Source: Macrococcoides goetzii
GTDB lineage: Bacteria > Bacillota > Bacilli > Staphylococcales > Staphylococcaceae
NCBI RefSeq assembly: GCF_002742385.2
Contig: NZ_MJBI02000001.1
Location: 62,001 to 126,000, forward strand
Direction of reading: 5' to 3'
Length of the DNA: 64,000 nucleotides
The position numbers were made by a program, and so were the translations under genes. This document shows positions 9,810-20,002 of the stretch, one piece after another. Numbering within the stretch: the stretch's first letter is position 1; every line of letters starts with the position of its first letter. The notes beneath the pieces are model-generated. The model did not search any database. It had not been told where the DNA came from and saw only the letters and a list, made by a program, of their open reading frames with translations.

Positions 9810-10874
9810 ATGACAGAACAACTATTAGATACGATAAAAACTTTAACTGAACTACATGGTGCACCAGGACACGAACGTCTCGTACGTGAATATCTGATAA
9901 AAAGACTATCTCCATTAGCGGACGAAGTATTACAAGACGGTTTAGGTGGCGTCTTCTTCGTCAAAAAATCAAAACAGGACAATGCTAAACGCATCATGAT
10001 TGCGGCGCATATGGATGAAGTTGGTTTCATGGTAACGGACATCACAGAAAAAGGATTGCTTAAATTTACTGAAATTGGTGGATGGCCAGCTGATGTCCTG
10101 CAAGCACAAAAGATGAAAGTATTAGCGCGTGACAACAAAGCATATAGCGGTGTTATAGGCAGTGTGCCAGCACATTTTAGAACAGGTAAGGAAGCAGCAC
10201 CGCAAATAAAAGATATGTTGCTTGATGTGGGAGCTGAAAGTAAGGAACAAGTATTAGCAATGGGCATTCAAATCGGTGATTCAATTGTTCCGGCAGTTGA
10301 TTTTGAACAATTGACTGAGAATAGATTCCTATGTAAAGCATGGGACAATCGTTATGGATGCACAATTATCGTTGACTTATTTGAACAATTAAAAGATACA
10401 AATTTACCATTTGATCTATATGTAGGTGCTAACGTGCAGGAAGAGGTTGGACTGCGTGGTGCAGGGCCATCTGCAAATATGATCAAACCAGACTTAGCAT
10501 TTGTCGTTGATTGTTCACCAGCCAATGATACTGCAGGAAGTAATGCGAATGGTAAACTCGGTGAAGGAACGCTTGTTAGAATTATTGATAGAACGATGAT
10601 TCTGAAGCCGTCATTTAAACAATGGCTGGAAGAAATATATAAAGCAAATGATATTAAACATCAATATTATACTTCGCCAGGTGGTACGGATGGTGGTGTT
10701 ATCCATACAGCATTACAAGGCATTCCGACAGCAGTAATCGGTGTGCCAGCACGTTATATCCATTCCAATCACACGATTTTTGATATACGCGACTATTATG
10801 CAGCACGTGATGGACTGCTTGCATTACTCAAAGATGTCAATGATGAAAAAATTGAATATTTAAAGATGAATTAA
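9810..10874 (+). CDS. M42-family metallo-aminopeptidase (YtoP-like)
   Basis: Cytosolic aminopeptidase of 354 residues in the M42 (glutamyl aminopeptidase/PepA/FrvX) family. Metal ligands are visible in AAHMDEVGFM, KAWDNRYGC, NVQEEVGLRGAG (catalytic Glu pair) and FVVDCSPAND, with the final His in ARYIHSNH. AAGGAG is 8 bases before the ATG. It probably trims N-terminal residues from peptides. A strong hairpin follows. Confidence 0.9.
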   Translation: MTEQLLDTIKTLTELHGAPGHERLVREYLIKRLSPLADEVLQDGLGGVFFVKKSKQDNAKRIMIAAHMDEVGFMVTDITEKGLLKFTEIGGWPADVLQAQKMKVLARDNKAYSGVIGSVPAHFRTGKEAAPQIKDMLLDVGAESKEQVLAMGIQIGDSIVPAVDFEQLTENRFLCKAWDNRYGCTIIVDLFEQLKDTNLPFDLYVGANVQEEVGLRGAGPSANMIKPDLAFVVDCSPANDTAGSNANGKLGEGTLVRIIDRTMILKPSFKQWLEEIYKANDIKHQYYTSPGGTDGGVIHTALQGIPTAVIGVPARYIHSNHTIFDIRDYYAARDGLLALLKDVNDEKIEYLKMN

Positions 10875-10891
10875 TAGTTTACTTTTTATTG

Positions 10892-10926
10892 AGATGAAGC
10901 AATAGTGTTCGCTTCATCTTTTTTTA
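10892..10926 (+). terminator. Terminator after the M42 peptidase gene
   Basis: AGATGAAGC and GCTTCATCT form a perfect 9-pair stem with a 10-base loop, followed by T7. Confidence 0.85.
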
Positions 10927-11022
10927 TTATTCATCTAGAGTATCTTTTTATTGACTTAATATTAAAATGCTTTAAAATAAAACCTATTCTGAGTAAGTTG
11001 ATAAGAATAGGAGAATGGAAAA

Positions 11023-11787
11023 TTGAAAAAATTATTAGCTTTATTGTTTACAGTATTATTTATTTTAGCAGCATGTGGTAGTAATGATTCAGATAAAAAA
11101 GACAGCAAGAAAGAGATCACGATTGGAACAGAAGGTACTTATGCACCATTTACTTTCCATGATAAGAACAACAAATTAACAGGTTTCGATGTGGAAGTAG
11201 CAGAAGCAGTAGCGAAAAAAGCAGGATACAAAGTGAAATTCGTAGAAACACAATGGGATTCAATGTTCTCGGGACTTAACTCTGGTCGTTTCGATACGAT
11301 TGCAAACCAGGTAGGTATGGATGAAGATCGTAAGAAGAAATATAATTTCTCTAAACCATACACTTACACACAAGGTGTATTAGTAACACGTAAAAATTCA
11401 GATATTAAATCATTTGATGACGTTAAAGGTCGCGCATTAGCACAAACTTTAACTTCTAACTACGGCAAATTAGCGAAAGAAAAAGGTGCTAAAGTAACGT
11501 CGGTTGAAGGATTTAACCAGGCGATGGAAATGGTATTATCTAACCGTGTTGAAGCAACTTTTAATGATAAAATTTCAGTATTAGATTACTTAAAACAAAA
11601 GAAAAATGCTGATATCAAAATTGTTGAAGGTAACGCTGAGAAAACACAATCTGGTTTTGTTTTCACTAAGAAAACAGATGAGAAAATCATCAAAGATTTT
11701 GATAAAGCATTAGATGCATTACAAAAAGACGGTACAATGAAAAAAATCAGTGAAAAATGGTTCGGTGAAGATGTCACTCGTCCTTAA
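11023..11787 (+). CDS. tcyA: Cystine ABC transporter, substrate-binding lipoprotein
   Basis: Extracellular solute-binding protein family 3, 254 residues. The lipoprotein signal ends in LAAC (lipidated Cys18). The mature part has GTEGTYAPFTFHD, GFDVEVAEA and the C-terminal KWFGEDV. It aligns closely with S. aureus TcyA from memory (GTEGTYAPF, WDSMF, NYGKLAKEKGA, KWFGQDV). The start is TTG at 11023, with AGGAGAATGG upstream and no alternative ATG. It is first of three genes (tcyA-tcyB-tcyC) for cystine import, with overlapping ends. Confidence 0.9.
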   Translation: MKKLLALLFTVLFILAACGSNDSDKKDSKKEITIGTEGTYAPFTFHDKNNKLTGFDVEVAEAVAKKAGYKVKFVETQWDSMFSGLNSGRFDTIANQVGMDEDRKKKYNFSKPYTYTQGVLVTRKNSDIKSFDDVKGRALAQTLTSNYGKLAKEKGAKVTSVEGFNQAMEMVLSNRVEATFNDKISVLDYLKQKKNADIKIVEGNAEKTQSGFVFTKKTDEKIIKDFDKALDALQKDGTMKKISEKWFGEDVTRP

Positions 11788-12490
11788 TGAAGAAATGTCC
11801 CATGCCCTGAATGCGGCGGCTCAAGCTTTTGAGCCAATGCTTTGGGGTTTAGTCAAATATTCGATTCCGATTGCGATTGTTACGTTTATACTAGGATTTA
11901 TTATTGCGATATTTACGGCGCTTGCACGTATTTCAAATAATAAGTTATTACGCATTCCAGCGCGTGTTTACGTATCAATCTTCCGAGGCACACCGATGCT
12001 TGTTCAGATGTTTATCATCTTCTTCGGTATCCCTGAAATCGGCCGTCTGATTACAGGGGATCCGGATCAGGCATTTAAACTCGGCTCAATTACAGCTGCT
12101 ATTATTTCATTAAGTTTAAATGTTGGTGCTTATGGTTCTGAAATCATTCGTGGTGGTATATTATCTGTACCACACGGACAAACTGAAGCAGCATATTCAA
12201 TCGGGATGAGCCCGAAGAAAACGATGCAACGCATCATCTTACCGCAGGCTATTCGTACAGCGACACCAGCATTAGGAAATACATTCCTGAGTTTAATTAA
12301 AGATACATCGCTATTAGGATATATATTGGTGGCTGAAATGTTTAGAAATGCGCAGCAAGTTGCATCAACAACATATGAATTCTTATCAATCTATACTTTA
12401 GTAGCGATTATGTACTGGGTGGTTTGTTTCATCGTTTCCATCATTCAAGGTATTTATGAAGCACGTGTTGAAAGGAAGTATCAGCGATGA
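11771..12490 (+). CDS. tcyB: Cystine ABC transporter, permease
   Basis: Permease of the histidine/glutamate type, 239 residues with about five membrane segments. The EAA loop is GAYGSEIIRGGILSVPHGQTEAA with downstream ILPQAIR, where the ATPase docks. ATG at 11771 overlaps the end of tcyA by 17 bases and is preceded by GGTGAAG. An in-frame ATG at 11795 is an alternative start, so the first 8 residues are uncertain. Works with TcyA and TcyC. Confidence 0.88.
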   Translation: MSLVLNEEMSHALNAAAQAFEPMLWGLVKYSIPIAIVTFILGFIIAIFTALARISNNKLLRIPARVYVSIFRGTPMLVQMFIIFFGIPEIGRLITGDPDQAFKLGSITAAIISLSLNVGAYGSEIIRGGILSVPHGQTEAAYSIGMSPKKTMQRIILPQAIRTATPALGNTFLSLIKDTSLLGYILVAEMFRNAQQVASTTYEFLSIYTLVAIMYWVVCFIVSIIQGIYEARVERKYQR

Positions 12491-13215
12491 TTTCAATACA
12501 AAATTTAGTTAAAAAATTTGGCGAAAAAACTGTACTGAAAGATATTGATCTTGAAGTAGCGAACGGTGAAGTAGTCGTACTCATCGGTCGTAGTGGTTCA
12601 GGTAAGACGACATTGCTGCGTACGATGAACGCGTTAGAAATCCCTACATCAGGTACTGTGACTGTTGATGGTGTAACTTACACAGCAAACGACAAAAAAT
12701 CACAAATTGCAGTGCGTAAGAAAACAGGTATGGTATTTCAAAACTTTCAGTTGTTTCCTCATATGACTGCACTTGAAAACGTAATGGAAGGCTTAGTTCA
12801 AGTGAAAGGTATGAGTAAAGTGGAAGCGGAAAAAATTGCGGTAAATTTACTTGAAAAAGTTGATTTATTACATGTTAAAGATCAGTATCCAATTTCTCTT
12901 TCTGGTGGACAGCAACAACGTGTAGGAATTGCAAGAGCGCTTGCGATGAATCCAAAAGTAATGCTGTTCGATGAGCCGACATCAGCACTTGATCCGGAAC
13001 TTGTTCAGGACGTATTAAAAGTAATTAAAACATTAAGAGATGAAGGAATGACGATGGTTATTGTTACGCATGAAATGGCATTCGCAAGAAGTGTTGCCGA
13101 CAAAGTGGCATTTATCCATGATGGACGTATTGAAGAGTTAGATCATCCAGAACAAATCTTCACAAATCCAAAGTCAGAACACTTACAGCGTTTCTTAAAC
13201 ATTATATCGATTTAA
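12487..13215 (+). CDS. tcyC: Cystine ABC transporter, ATP-binding protein
   Basis: ABC ATPase of 242 residues with Walker A GRSGSGKTT, Q-loop VFQNFQLFPHMT, signature LSGGQQQR and Walker B VMLFDEPTSALD. The start overlaps the tcyB stop (ATGA), and AGGAAG precedes it. Polar amino acid family; the cystine assignment rests on the TcyA partner. A terminator follows. Confidence 0.92.
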   Translation: MISIQNLVKKFGEKTVLKDIDLEVANGEVVVLIGRSGSGKTTLLRTMNALEIPTSGTVTVDGVTYTANDKKSQIAVRKKTGMVFQNFQLFPHMTALENVMEGLVQVKGMSKVEAEKIAVNLLEKVDLLHVKDQYPISLSGGQQQRVGIARALAMNPKVMLFDEPTSALDPELVQDVLKVIKTLRDEGMTMVIVTHEMAFARSVADKVAFIHDGRIEELDHPEQIFTNPKSEHLQRFLNIISI

Positions 13216-13221
13216 TTGAAA

Positions 13222-13257
13222 CGTTCATTTGCACTTTTGCAGATGAACGATTTTTTT
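13222..13257 (+). terminator. Terminator after tcyABC
   Basis: CGTTCATTTGCA and TGCAGATGAACG pair over 12 positions with one mismatch, followed by seven T. Confidence 0.8.
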
Positions 13258-13365
13258 GTAATGATAGATAAGCATACCTTAATCACAATATAATCAATTT
13301 ACATATGTTATTATTAAATACATTTGTGCTATGATAATGAAAATGATATTAAAGGAGCTGGCAGT

Positions 13366-14364
13366 TTGAAAGCATTACTTAAACGTTGGTTTGTTGATGG
13401 AATGAGCTTTATGGCATTAGGTTTATTCTGTTCGTTGATTATCGGTCTTATTTTAGAAACTTTGGGAACAGAGTTAAAGCCTTTTCTAGACACTTCATTA
13501 TTAATAGAAATTGGTAAGCTGGCGAAACTTTATACAGGAGCAGCGGTTGGTGTTGCCGTTGCATTTGGATTAGGCGCAAAGCCGATGGTCATATTTGCAA
13601 GTGCTGTAACAGGTATGTATGGTTATGAGCAAGGCGGAGCTGCAGGAACGTATGTGGTCAGTCTTGCAACAGCTGAGCTTGGCAGATTTTACAGCGGTAA
13701 AACAAAGCTTGATATTATATTGACACCGCTTTTGACATTAGTAATCGGAGCAATCATTGCAAAGCTTGTAGGACCTTTTATTCAGGCGTTTATGTTGTCA
13801 CTTGGAGAATTTATTACATTTGCAACAGATCAACAGCCTTTACTAATGGGAATTCTTGTATCACTTATCTTTGGTCTTACTTTATCTAGTCCGATATCGA
13901 GTGCAGCTTTAGCACTGATGTTAGGTATCAATGGCACTGCAGCAGCGGCTGCAACAATCGGCTGTTGTTGTCATATGATCGGTTTTGCGGTGACAAGCTT
14001 TAAAGATAACGGTATTCAGGGATTAATAGCACACGGTATTGGAACGAGTAAGATTCAAATTCCAAACTACATGTTACATCCATTTATTTTAGTGCCACCT
14101 GTAATCGCGAGTATTATTGTGGCACCTATTATGACAATGTTATGGCCGATGAAAAACGTTGCTGCAGGTGCTGGAATGGGTACAAGTGGTTTCGTTGGAC
14201 AGATTATGACAATCAAAACGATGGGTAGTAGTTTAACGACATGGATGCAGATTGGACTGTTTCACTTCCTTTTACCAGGTGTTATCAGTTATATTGTATA
14301 TATAATGATGAGCCGAGCTAATATTATTAAAGCCGGCGAACAAAAGATTAACACAGGGGGATAA
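13366..14364 (+). CDS. PTS sugar transporter subunit IIC-like membrane protein (PTS_EIIC_2 type)
   Basis: Membrane protein of 332 residues with about nine hydrophobic segments, resembling the stand-alone PTS IIC family PF13303; GAGMGTSGFVGQI and HFLLPGVISYIVY fit that family. No IIA or IIB gene is nearby, so a sugar substrate and PTS coupling are unproven. The start is TTG at 13366, placed by AAAGGAG eight bases before it; no ATG fits. A run of three cysteines and a histidine (IGCCCHMIGF) lies inside a conserved segment. It is followed after 4 bases by the thioredoxin-like gene. Confidence 0.75.
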   Translation: MKALLKRWFVDGMSFMALGLFCSLIIGLILETLGTELKPFLDTSLLIEIGKLAKLYTGAAVGVAVAFGLGAKPMVIFASAVTGMYGYEQGGAAGTYVVSLATAELGRFYSGKTKLDIILTPLLTLVIGAIIAKLVGPFIQAFMLSLGEFITFATDQQPLLMGILVSLIFGLTLSSPISSAALALMLGINGTAAAAATIGCCCHMIGFAVTSFKDNGIQGLIAHGIGTSKIQIPNYMLHPFILVPPVIASIIVAPIMTMLWPMKNVAAGAGMGTSGFVGQIMTIKTMGSSLTTWMQIGLFHFLLPGVISYIVYIMMSRANIIKAGEQKINTGG

Positions 14365-14368
14365 TGTA

Positions 14369-14677
14369 ATGAAAAAGATAGAGCATATTGAAGCATTTAG
14401 AGAAGCGATAGCACAACCAACGATAGCGATGTTTACTGCAACGTGGTGTCCGGATTGTCACTTTATTGATCCGTTAATGCCTGAAATTGAAGCAGAAAAT
14501 GCGGACTACCAGTTTATTTCTATCGATAGAGATGAATTTATTGATTTAGCAGTAGAGTATGAAGTGATGGGTATTCCGAGCTTTATTGCATTTAAAGATT
14601 CAGAAGTGATTGGACGCTTTGTATCGAAAGATAGAAAAACAAAAGAACAAGTGAACGAATTTATACAAAGTTTATAA
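14369..14677 (+). CDS. ytpP: Thioredoxin-family protein YtpP
   Basis: Small cytosolic thioredoxin-fold protein of 102 residues with redox motif WCPDC (Cys27 and Cys30) and the cis-proline region MGIPSFIAF. The active site WCPDC, instead of WCGPC, matches the YtpP subgroup. It lies 4 bases after the IIC-like gene and is followed by a hairpin before ytpQ. Its partner is unknown; a role in bacillithiol or protein disulfide reduction is possible but not shown. Confidence 0.87.
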   Translation: MKKIEHIEAFREAIAQPTIAMFTATWCPDCHFIDPLMPEIEAENADYQFISIDRDEFIDLAVEYEVMGIPSFIAFKDSEVIGRFVSKDRKTKEQVNEFIQSL

Positions 14678-14685
14678 AATATGTT

Positions 14686-14722
14686 AACCACTACGCGTTG
14701 CTTTAAACGGTAGTGGTTTTAT
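14686..14722 (+). terminator. Terminator after ytpP
   Basis: AACCACTAC and GTAGTGGTT form a perfect 9-pair stem around a 15-base loop, followed by TTATTG; the T tract is weak. Confidence 0.6.
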
Positions 14723-14754
14723 TGTACAATGAAAGTTATGTGAGGAGTGAGAAT

Positions 14755-15630
14755 GTGAATGTTTTTGAAATCAGAGATCGATTGACTGAATCATTAGATA
14801 CTTCAATCGTTTCAACAAAGTTTGACCGTAAAGAAGAAACACTGCGCGTAGAGCGTCTTGATAATAATAAAGGTTTAACGATAAAGCTTGCACCTGTTGC
14901 AGCTAAATATAAAGAGAAGAAAGAAAGCATTATTGAAGAAGTATTATATTATATCAACGAAACAATTCAGGCGATGGGAAATACGACTTTGCCGGAAGGT
15001 GCGAAGATTATGCCTGTTATTCGTTCGACGAGTTTTCCTAAAGCACAAAATGATGTGCCATTCTTAATTACAGAACATACGGCAGAAACTAATATTTATT
15101 ATGCGATAGATTTAGGCAAGACATATCGTTTAATTGATGTAGAGATTCAAAGTGAATTAGGTATTGATGAAACACACATCAAAGAACAAGCTTTATTTAA
15201 TGTAAAAGGGTTAAAGACGACGTATAAAACAGATGTTGTCGCAGGCAATACATATTATTTCTTTAATGCCAATGATGGTTATGATGCAAGTCGCATATTA
15301 AATAAACAGCTTTTAAAAGATTTTGAAGCTCGCATAAACGGAGAAATGTTAGTTGCTACACCTCATGCAGATGTTTTGATAATCGCTGATATTCAAAATG
15401 AAACGGGATATGATGTACTAGCACAAATGATGATGACGTTCTTTGCGAATGGGCTTGTACCGATAACATCTTTATCATTCCAGTATAAAGATGATGTGCT
15501 AACACCGGTATTTATATTAGGAAAGAATAATGCAAAACGCGATCAGGAAGCAATCAAGCGAATTGAAAGTAACCGTCAGAAGTTTATGGCAGAGCAAGCG
15601 CAGCAAACACAAAATAAAGATAAAAAATGA
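14755..15630 (+). CDS. ytpQ: DUF1444 protein YtpQ
   Basis: Soluble protein of 291 residues of the DUF1444 (UPF0354) family, function unknown. Family landmarks are EETLRVERLDNNKGLTIKL, MPVIRSTSFP, NANDGYDASRIL and HADVLIIADIQNETGYDVL. GTG at 14755 is the start: GAGGAG is 7 bases upstream, and the ATG beside it is out of frame. The C-terminus is polar (QQTQNKDKK). It sits in the conserved ytpP-ytpQ-ytpR-sftA order. Confidence 0.87.
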   Translation: MNVFEIRDRLTESLDTSIVSTKFDRKEETLRVERLDNNKGLTIKLAPVAAKYKEKKESIIEEVLYYINETIQAMGNTTLPEGAKIMPVIRSTSFPKAQNDVPFLITEHTAETNIYYAIDLGKTYRLIDVEIQSELGIDETHIKEQALFNVKGLKTTYKTDVVAGNTYYFFNANDGYDASRILNKQLLKDFEARINGEMLVATPHADVLIIADIQNETGYDVLAQMMMTFFANGLVPITSLSFQYKDDVLTPVFILGKNNAKRDQEAIKRIESNRQKFMAEQAQQTQNKDKK

Positions 15631-15755
15631 TGTTATCATTAAATTATATTGAGTGTAATATTTCTGTTATTTTTAATTGATTTTTTAAGAAAAACGATTG
15701 AATAAAGCATATAATAGATAAAGAATAATAATACAAACTTTTAAGGAGCAAACAT

Positions 15756-16352
15756 ATGAATATTTTTTATAACAAAGTCGTTGGAGATTATTTATTTATT
15801 ACTTTAGAACCAGTAGATGGACCATTTGAGTACATTACGAACGGTGATATCATCACGATAAAAAAAGATGGTAAAGTCGTAGGGTATAACGTTAGTGGTG
15901 TTGCATCATTAGGATTAGATACAAATGGACAAGTGAAGTTAGATGAAAATTTAATGTCTAAAATTAATGACCTATTATTACAAAAAGGATTAGAAGCACC
16001 ACTAGAAGTAGATTTATCACCTAAGTTTGTTGTAGGTTACGTTGAGACATGTGAGAAACATCCTGATGCTGATAAATTAAATGTTACAACGGTTGATGTT
16101 GGGACTGAAAAATTACAGATTGTCTGTGGAGCAAAAAATATCGCACAAGGTCAGAAAGTTGTAGTCGCTAAAGTTGGTGCTGTCATGCCGAGCGGGATGC
16201 AGATTAAAGATGCTGAGCTCCGTGGTGTACCTTCAAAAGGTATGATTTGTTCGGAACGTGAATTAGGATTAACAGATTCTGAAGAGAAAAAAGGTATTTT
16301 AGTACTAGATGATTCGCGTGAGATTGGCGAAGACTTCTTTAAAGCAGAATAG
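15756..16352 (+). CDS. ytpR: YtpR-family tRNA-binding domain protein
   Basis: 198-residue protein. The C-terminal half (about residues 90-195) is an OB-fold tRNA-binding domain like the start of PheT, with VGYVETCEKHPDADKLNVTTVDVG, QIVCGAKN and RGVPSKGMICSERELGL. The N-terminal half is DUF4479-like. It probably binds tRNA or structured RNA in trans; no catalytic domain is present. AAGGAG precedes the ATG, and sftA begins 9 bases after its stop. Confidence 0.9.
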   Translation: MNIFYNKVVGDYLFITLEPVDGPFEYITNGDIITIKKDGKVVGYNVSGVASLGLDTNGQVKLDENLMSKINDLLLQKGLEAPLEVDLSPKFVVGYVETCEKHPDADKLNVTTVDVGTEKLQIVCGAKNIAQGQKVVVAKVGAVMPSGMQIKDAELRGVPSKGMICSERELGLTDSEEKKGILVLDDSREIGEDFFKAE

Positions 16353-16361
16353 GGTGATAAC

Positions 16362-19300
16362 ATGAGTTGGTTTGATAAACTATTTGGAGAATCATCAGAG
16401 AAAACAGAACATACGCAAGATCAAACACATGAAGACGATGTCTATCGCAGACCACGAGGAAAATTCAGATTCCCACTAAATGTAGAAAATATTAAAACAG
16501 CAGAACATCATCGTTCAATTGATAATGATCATAACACACAGTATACAGATGATAAGCATGAATATATTGAACCGGATCAACCTCTCCGTGAACCATATAT
16601 TGCTCAAAATGAAAGCATTAATACAGAAGAAATTAGAGCATCTTTTTCATCTGATTATATTCCCAGACGTGAAAGAAGAAGAGGTAGAAATGGTGAACAG
16701 CAATCATTTCAACCAAGACGCTCTGAATCTCTAAGTAATAATGAAGCTATTGATCGTTATCAACCTAAGACAAGATTAAACGATGCACCAAAGTATACAT
16801 CTTATCAACCGAAGGATAAACGTAATAGTATTCATAAAGCTAACAATACACAGACATTCAGTGAGAAACAATATAGTGTACATCAACCTAAATTTAAAGC
16901 ATCTGTAGTACCTTCAGCTATATATGGTACAAAGCCAAGAAAAGATCCGGCATCTTTAAAGCAACCAATTCAGCCGCTACAAGGTAAGAAAACAGTAGAA
17001 GCGAGACCTGCAACTCCGACACATCGTAAAGAAGATAATACAGTCAATATTGAGAATGTCTATGCTTCTCAAATTGTTGCTGAAATTAGGCGTGAACGCG
17101 AAAAAAAATTACAGCGTAAAAAAGCGTTTGAACAAGAACGTGAACTTAAGAAACTTCAAGAGTTAGAAATATCTTCGATGATGCGTGAAGAAAAAAGTGA
17201 TGTTGAATATGTTCACGCTGAACCGGAAACAACTGAATTTGACGAACGTGTAACGATTATAGAAGAAGATGTTGTCGTATACGAACCCGTTATCAATCAT
17301 ATTGATTTGACTGAAGACAGTGAAGAAGATATTAGTGAAATAGAAGAAAGCGTTGATGAAACAGAAGCTATCACTATCTCTGAAGGTGAAAGATATACTT
17401 ATTCTACAAAGACACCATTTAATAGTGCTAATGCTGAGCGATTAACAATTATTGAAGCAGCAGATGAACAAAGTTATGAAGATGAAACTGTTGAAGATGA
17501 TAAAGAAGAAATTGCTGAGGTGGAAGAAGTAACACTTTTAGAAAACGAAGTTGAAACAATTGAAGAAACATCAACAGAAGATGAATTTTTAGATGAGAAT
17601 GTGACGTTTGAACCGTTAGAAGACCAACTGATTGAAATCGATGATGATGCTTATGAGATGATTGATGAAGATTCAGATGATGAAGAAGAATCTGAAGAAG
17701 TAACTAGTGATACAACAGATGATTATACAGCACATTCAAAATCATTAGAACCGATACTTGAACCAGAATTCAAACAAACGTCAGAGGATGATAACGATGA
17801 AGTAGTTTCTGGAGATAGTGAGTATGAAGCAGTTGATGAAAGTTCTTTAGAACCCGTTATTGCGTTAATTGAAACTGAGGAAGATACCGAAGTTTTCGAT
17901 GAATTAGATGCTACTGAAGAAACAGACATAATTGATGAGTTGGATACTACAAAAGGACATGCATCATTTGAACCTGTTCTTACGCCTGAAAGTACAGAAG
18001 AAGTGACTCTACCTGAGTTAACAACTGATGATAGTGATCAATTAGATGAAATAAATGAAGTAGAACAAAGCGTTGTAACAGGTAATATCAATCAACATCT
18101 TTCTTCAGGACATTACGTTCAAGTTGAAAATAATGAGATTAAAGCAAATATTCGTGATCATCAGCCACAAGCCGTTATCTCATCAGCACAACAACTTAAA
18201 AAGAAAGTGTCACCATTCAATGTCGTTATGACACCAAGTGATAAACGCCGTTTACTGGATAAAAAACGACAAGCTGAAAATCAACTGCAACAGAATATTC
18301 AGCAAAACGAAGTTAAAGATAATTTGAACGCTGTTGAACAGACGGACGTTGTTGAAGATGTTACAATCGCAGATGATATTCAGCAGTCATTTGAACAGCA
18401 AGGTACGGCAGAGGAAAATATCGTTCAGCAAGATAATAACGCTGTCGAAGAAGTAAATGAAATAGAAGAAGTAGATAAAAATATTGAAACAATCAACAAA
18501 GAAAATATATCAACTACTGTAATTGCATCACAACCTCATTCTAACCAGATTGTGAGTAACAACGGTTACCCTGTGAAAAAGGAACCGGCGAAACGTATTG
18601 GTCCAAAATATTTGTTACCACCGGTTTCTCTTTTAAATCCTGAAGATAAAGTAGAACGTGATGAAACGTGGGTAGAGGAACATAAAGCACAGCTTGATGA
18701 TGCTTTCTATCATTTTAATGTTCCGGCAAAAGTTGAAAATGTTGTCGTCGGTCCATCCGTAACACGTTTTGAACTGTCTGTTGAAAAAGGAGTAAAAGTT
18801 TCTCGTATCACTAATTTACAAGATGATATTAAGATGGCACTTGCTGCTAAAGATATTCGTATTGAAGCACCGATTCCAGGCACTTCACTTGTAGGTGTAG
18901 AAGTACCAAACGTAGAGACACGTAATGTAAATTTAAGCGAAGTATTATTCAGTAAGAAGATGAAATTTGCAGAGAGCAAACTTACAGTAGCACTTGGTGC
19001 TCGTATCAATAACGAACCGATGATTATGGATCTTGCTAAGATGCCTCATGGTTTAATTGCTGGTGCTACAGGTTCTGGTAAATCTGTTTGTATCAATTCG
19101 ATATTAGTTTCTTTATTATATAGAAATAATCCGAATGAGCTTAAATTGTTATTGATCGATCCGAAGATGGTAGAACTTGCGCCATATAATGATTTACCGC
19201 ATTTAATTGCGCCTGTTATAACAGATGTGAAAGCAGCGACAGAAAGTTTAAAATGGGTCGTTGAAGAGATGGAACGTCGCTACAAAATATTTGCAGATAT

Positions 19301-19991
19301 TCATGTTCGAAATATTACTGCTTATAATCAGAAGGTAAGTTATGTAGAGCGTTTACCGAAGATTGTCATCGTAATCGATGAGTTAGCTGATTTAATGATG
19401 ATGTCTCCGCAAGATGTTGAGCATGCTATCGCACGTATTGCACAAAAGGCACGTGCTGCTGGTATTCATATGATTCTTGCGACACAACGTCCGTCTGTAA
19501 ATGTTATAACAGGACTGATTAAAGCAAATGTTCCTACGCGAATTGCCTTTATGGTTTCTTCAGCAGTAGACTCGAGAACGATCATTGATAGTGGCGGAGC
19601 CGAAAAGCTTTTAGGAAACGGCGATATGTTGTATCTTGGTAATGGAATGAATAAACCAATTCGAATTCAAGGTAACTTTGTTTCTGATGAAGAAATTGAT
19701 GCGGTTGTTCAATACGTCAAGACACAAGGTGAACCGAATTATTTATTTCAGGAAAAAGAATTGCTGAAGAAAGTTTCGGAAACACCTAAAGATGAATTAT
19801 TTAATGAAATTTGTGATTTTATGATTGATGAAGGTCATATTTCAACATCTCAAATTCAACGTAGATTCCAGATTGGTTATAATCGTGCTGCACGCATAAT
19901 CGATCAGCTGGAAGAAATGGGTTACGTTAGTGGCCAGAACGGCTCTAAACCAAGAGCAGTATTAATAACCGAAAAACAAGCAGAATATTAG
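16362..19991 (+). CDS. sftA: FtsK/SpoIIIE-family DNA translocase SftA
   Basis: Soluble DNA pump of 1209 residues, expected to clear chromosome ends from the division septum. Residues 1-240 are polar and basic, 240-275 are a charged helix ([11 protein letters not shown]), 276-560 are a very acidic linker, and the motor is about 740-1135. Walker A is GATGSGKS (901-908), Walker [11 protein letters not shown] (about 1002-1011), and the DNA-reading gamma domain is about 1145-1205 ([19 protein letters not shown]). The absence of membrane helices separates it from SpoIIIE. The acidic linker repeats a short (Y/F/L)EP(V/L/I) motif five times. The start follows AGGGTG 9 bases after ytpR. Confidence 0.93.
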   Translation: MSWFDKLFGESSEKTEHTQDQTHEDDVYRRPRGKFRFPLNVENIKTAEHHRSIDNDHNTQYTDDKHEYIEPDQPLREPYIAQNESINTEEIRASFSSDYIPRRERRRGRNGEQQSFQPRRSESLSNNEAIDRYQPKTRLNDAPKYTSYQPKDKRNSIHKANNTQTFSEKQYSVHQPKFKASVVPSAIYGTKPRKDPASLKQPIQPLQGKKTVEARPATPTHRKEDNTVNIENVYASQIVAEIRREREKKLQRKKAFEQERELKKLQELEISSMMREEKSDVEYVHAEPETTEFDERVTIIEEDVVVYEPVINHIDLTEDSEEDISEIEESVDETEAITISEGERYTYSTKTPFNSANAERLTIIEAADEQSYEDETVEDDKEEIAEVEEVTLLENEVETIEETSTEDEFLDENVTFEPLEDQLIEIDDDAYEMIDEDSDDEEESEEVTSDTTDDYTAHSKSLEPILEPEFKQTSEDDNDEVVSGDSEYEAVDESSLEPVIALIETEEDTEVFDELDATEETDIIDELDTTKGHASFEPVLTPESTEEVTLPELTTDDSDQLDEINEVEQSVVTGNINQHLSSGHYVQVENNEIKANIRDHQPQAVISSAQQLKKKVSPFNVVMTPSDKRRLLDKKRQAENQLQQNIQQNEVKDNLNAVEQTDVVEDVTIADDIQQSFEQQGTAEENIVQQDNNAVEEVNEIEEVDKNIETINKENISTTVIASQPHSNQIVSNNGYPVKKEPAKRIGPKYLLPPVSLLNPEDKVERDETWVEEHKAQLDDAFYHFNVPAKVENVVVGPSVTRFELSVEKGVKVSRITNLQDDIKMALAAKDIRIEAPIPGTSLVGVEVPNVETRNVNLSEVLFSKKMKFAESKLTVALGARINNEPMIMDLAKMPHGLIAGATGSGKSVCINSILVSLLYRNNPNELKLLLIDPKMVELAPYNDLPHLIAPVITDVKAATESLKWVVEEMERRYKIFADIHVRNITAYNQKVSYVERLPKIVIVIDELADLMMMSPQDVEHAIARIAQKARAAGIHMILATQRPSVNVITGLIKANVPTRIAFMVSSAVDSRTIIDSGGAEKLLGNGDMLYLGNGMNKPIRIQGNFVSDEEIDAVVQYVKTQGEPNYLFQEKELLKKVSETPKDELFNEICDFMIDEGHISTSQIQRRFQIGYNRAARIIDQLEEMGYVSGQNGSKPRAVLITEKQAEY

Positions 19992-20002
19992 GAGATGAGC
20001 AC

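Noticed and set aside
9782-10267. 161-codon antisense frame in the M42 peptidase gene
   Set aside because: Composition is that of a shadow frame (Ser/Cys/Pro rich), with no start signal; the opposite strand has all catalytic motifs.
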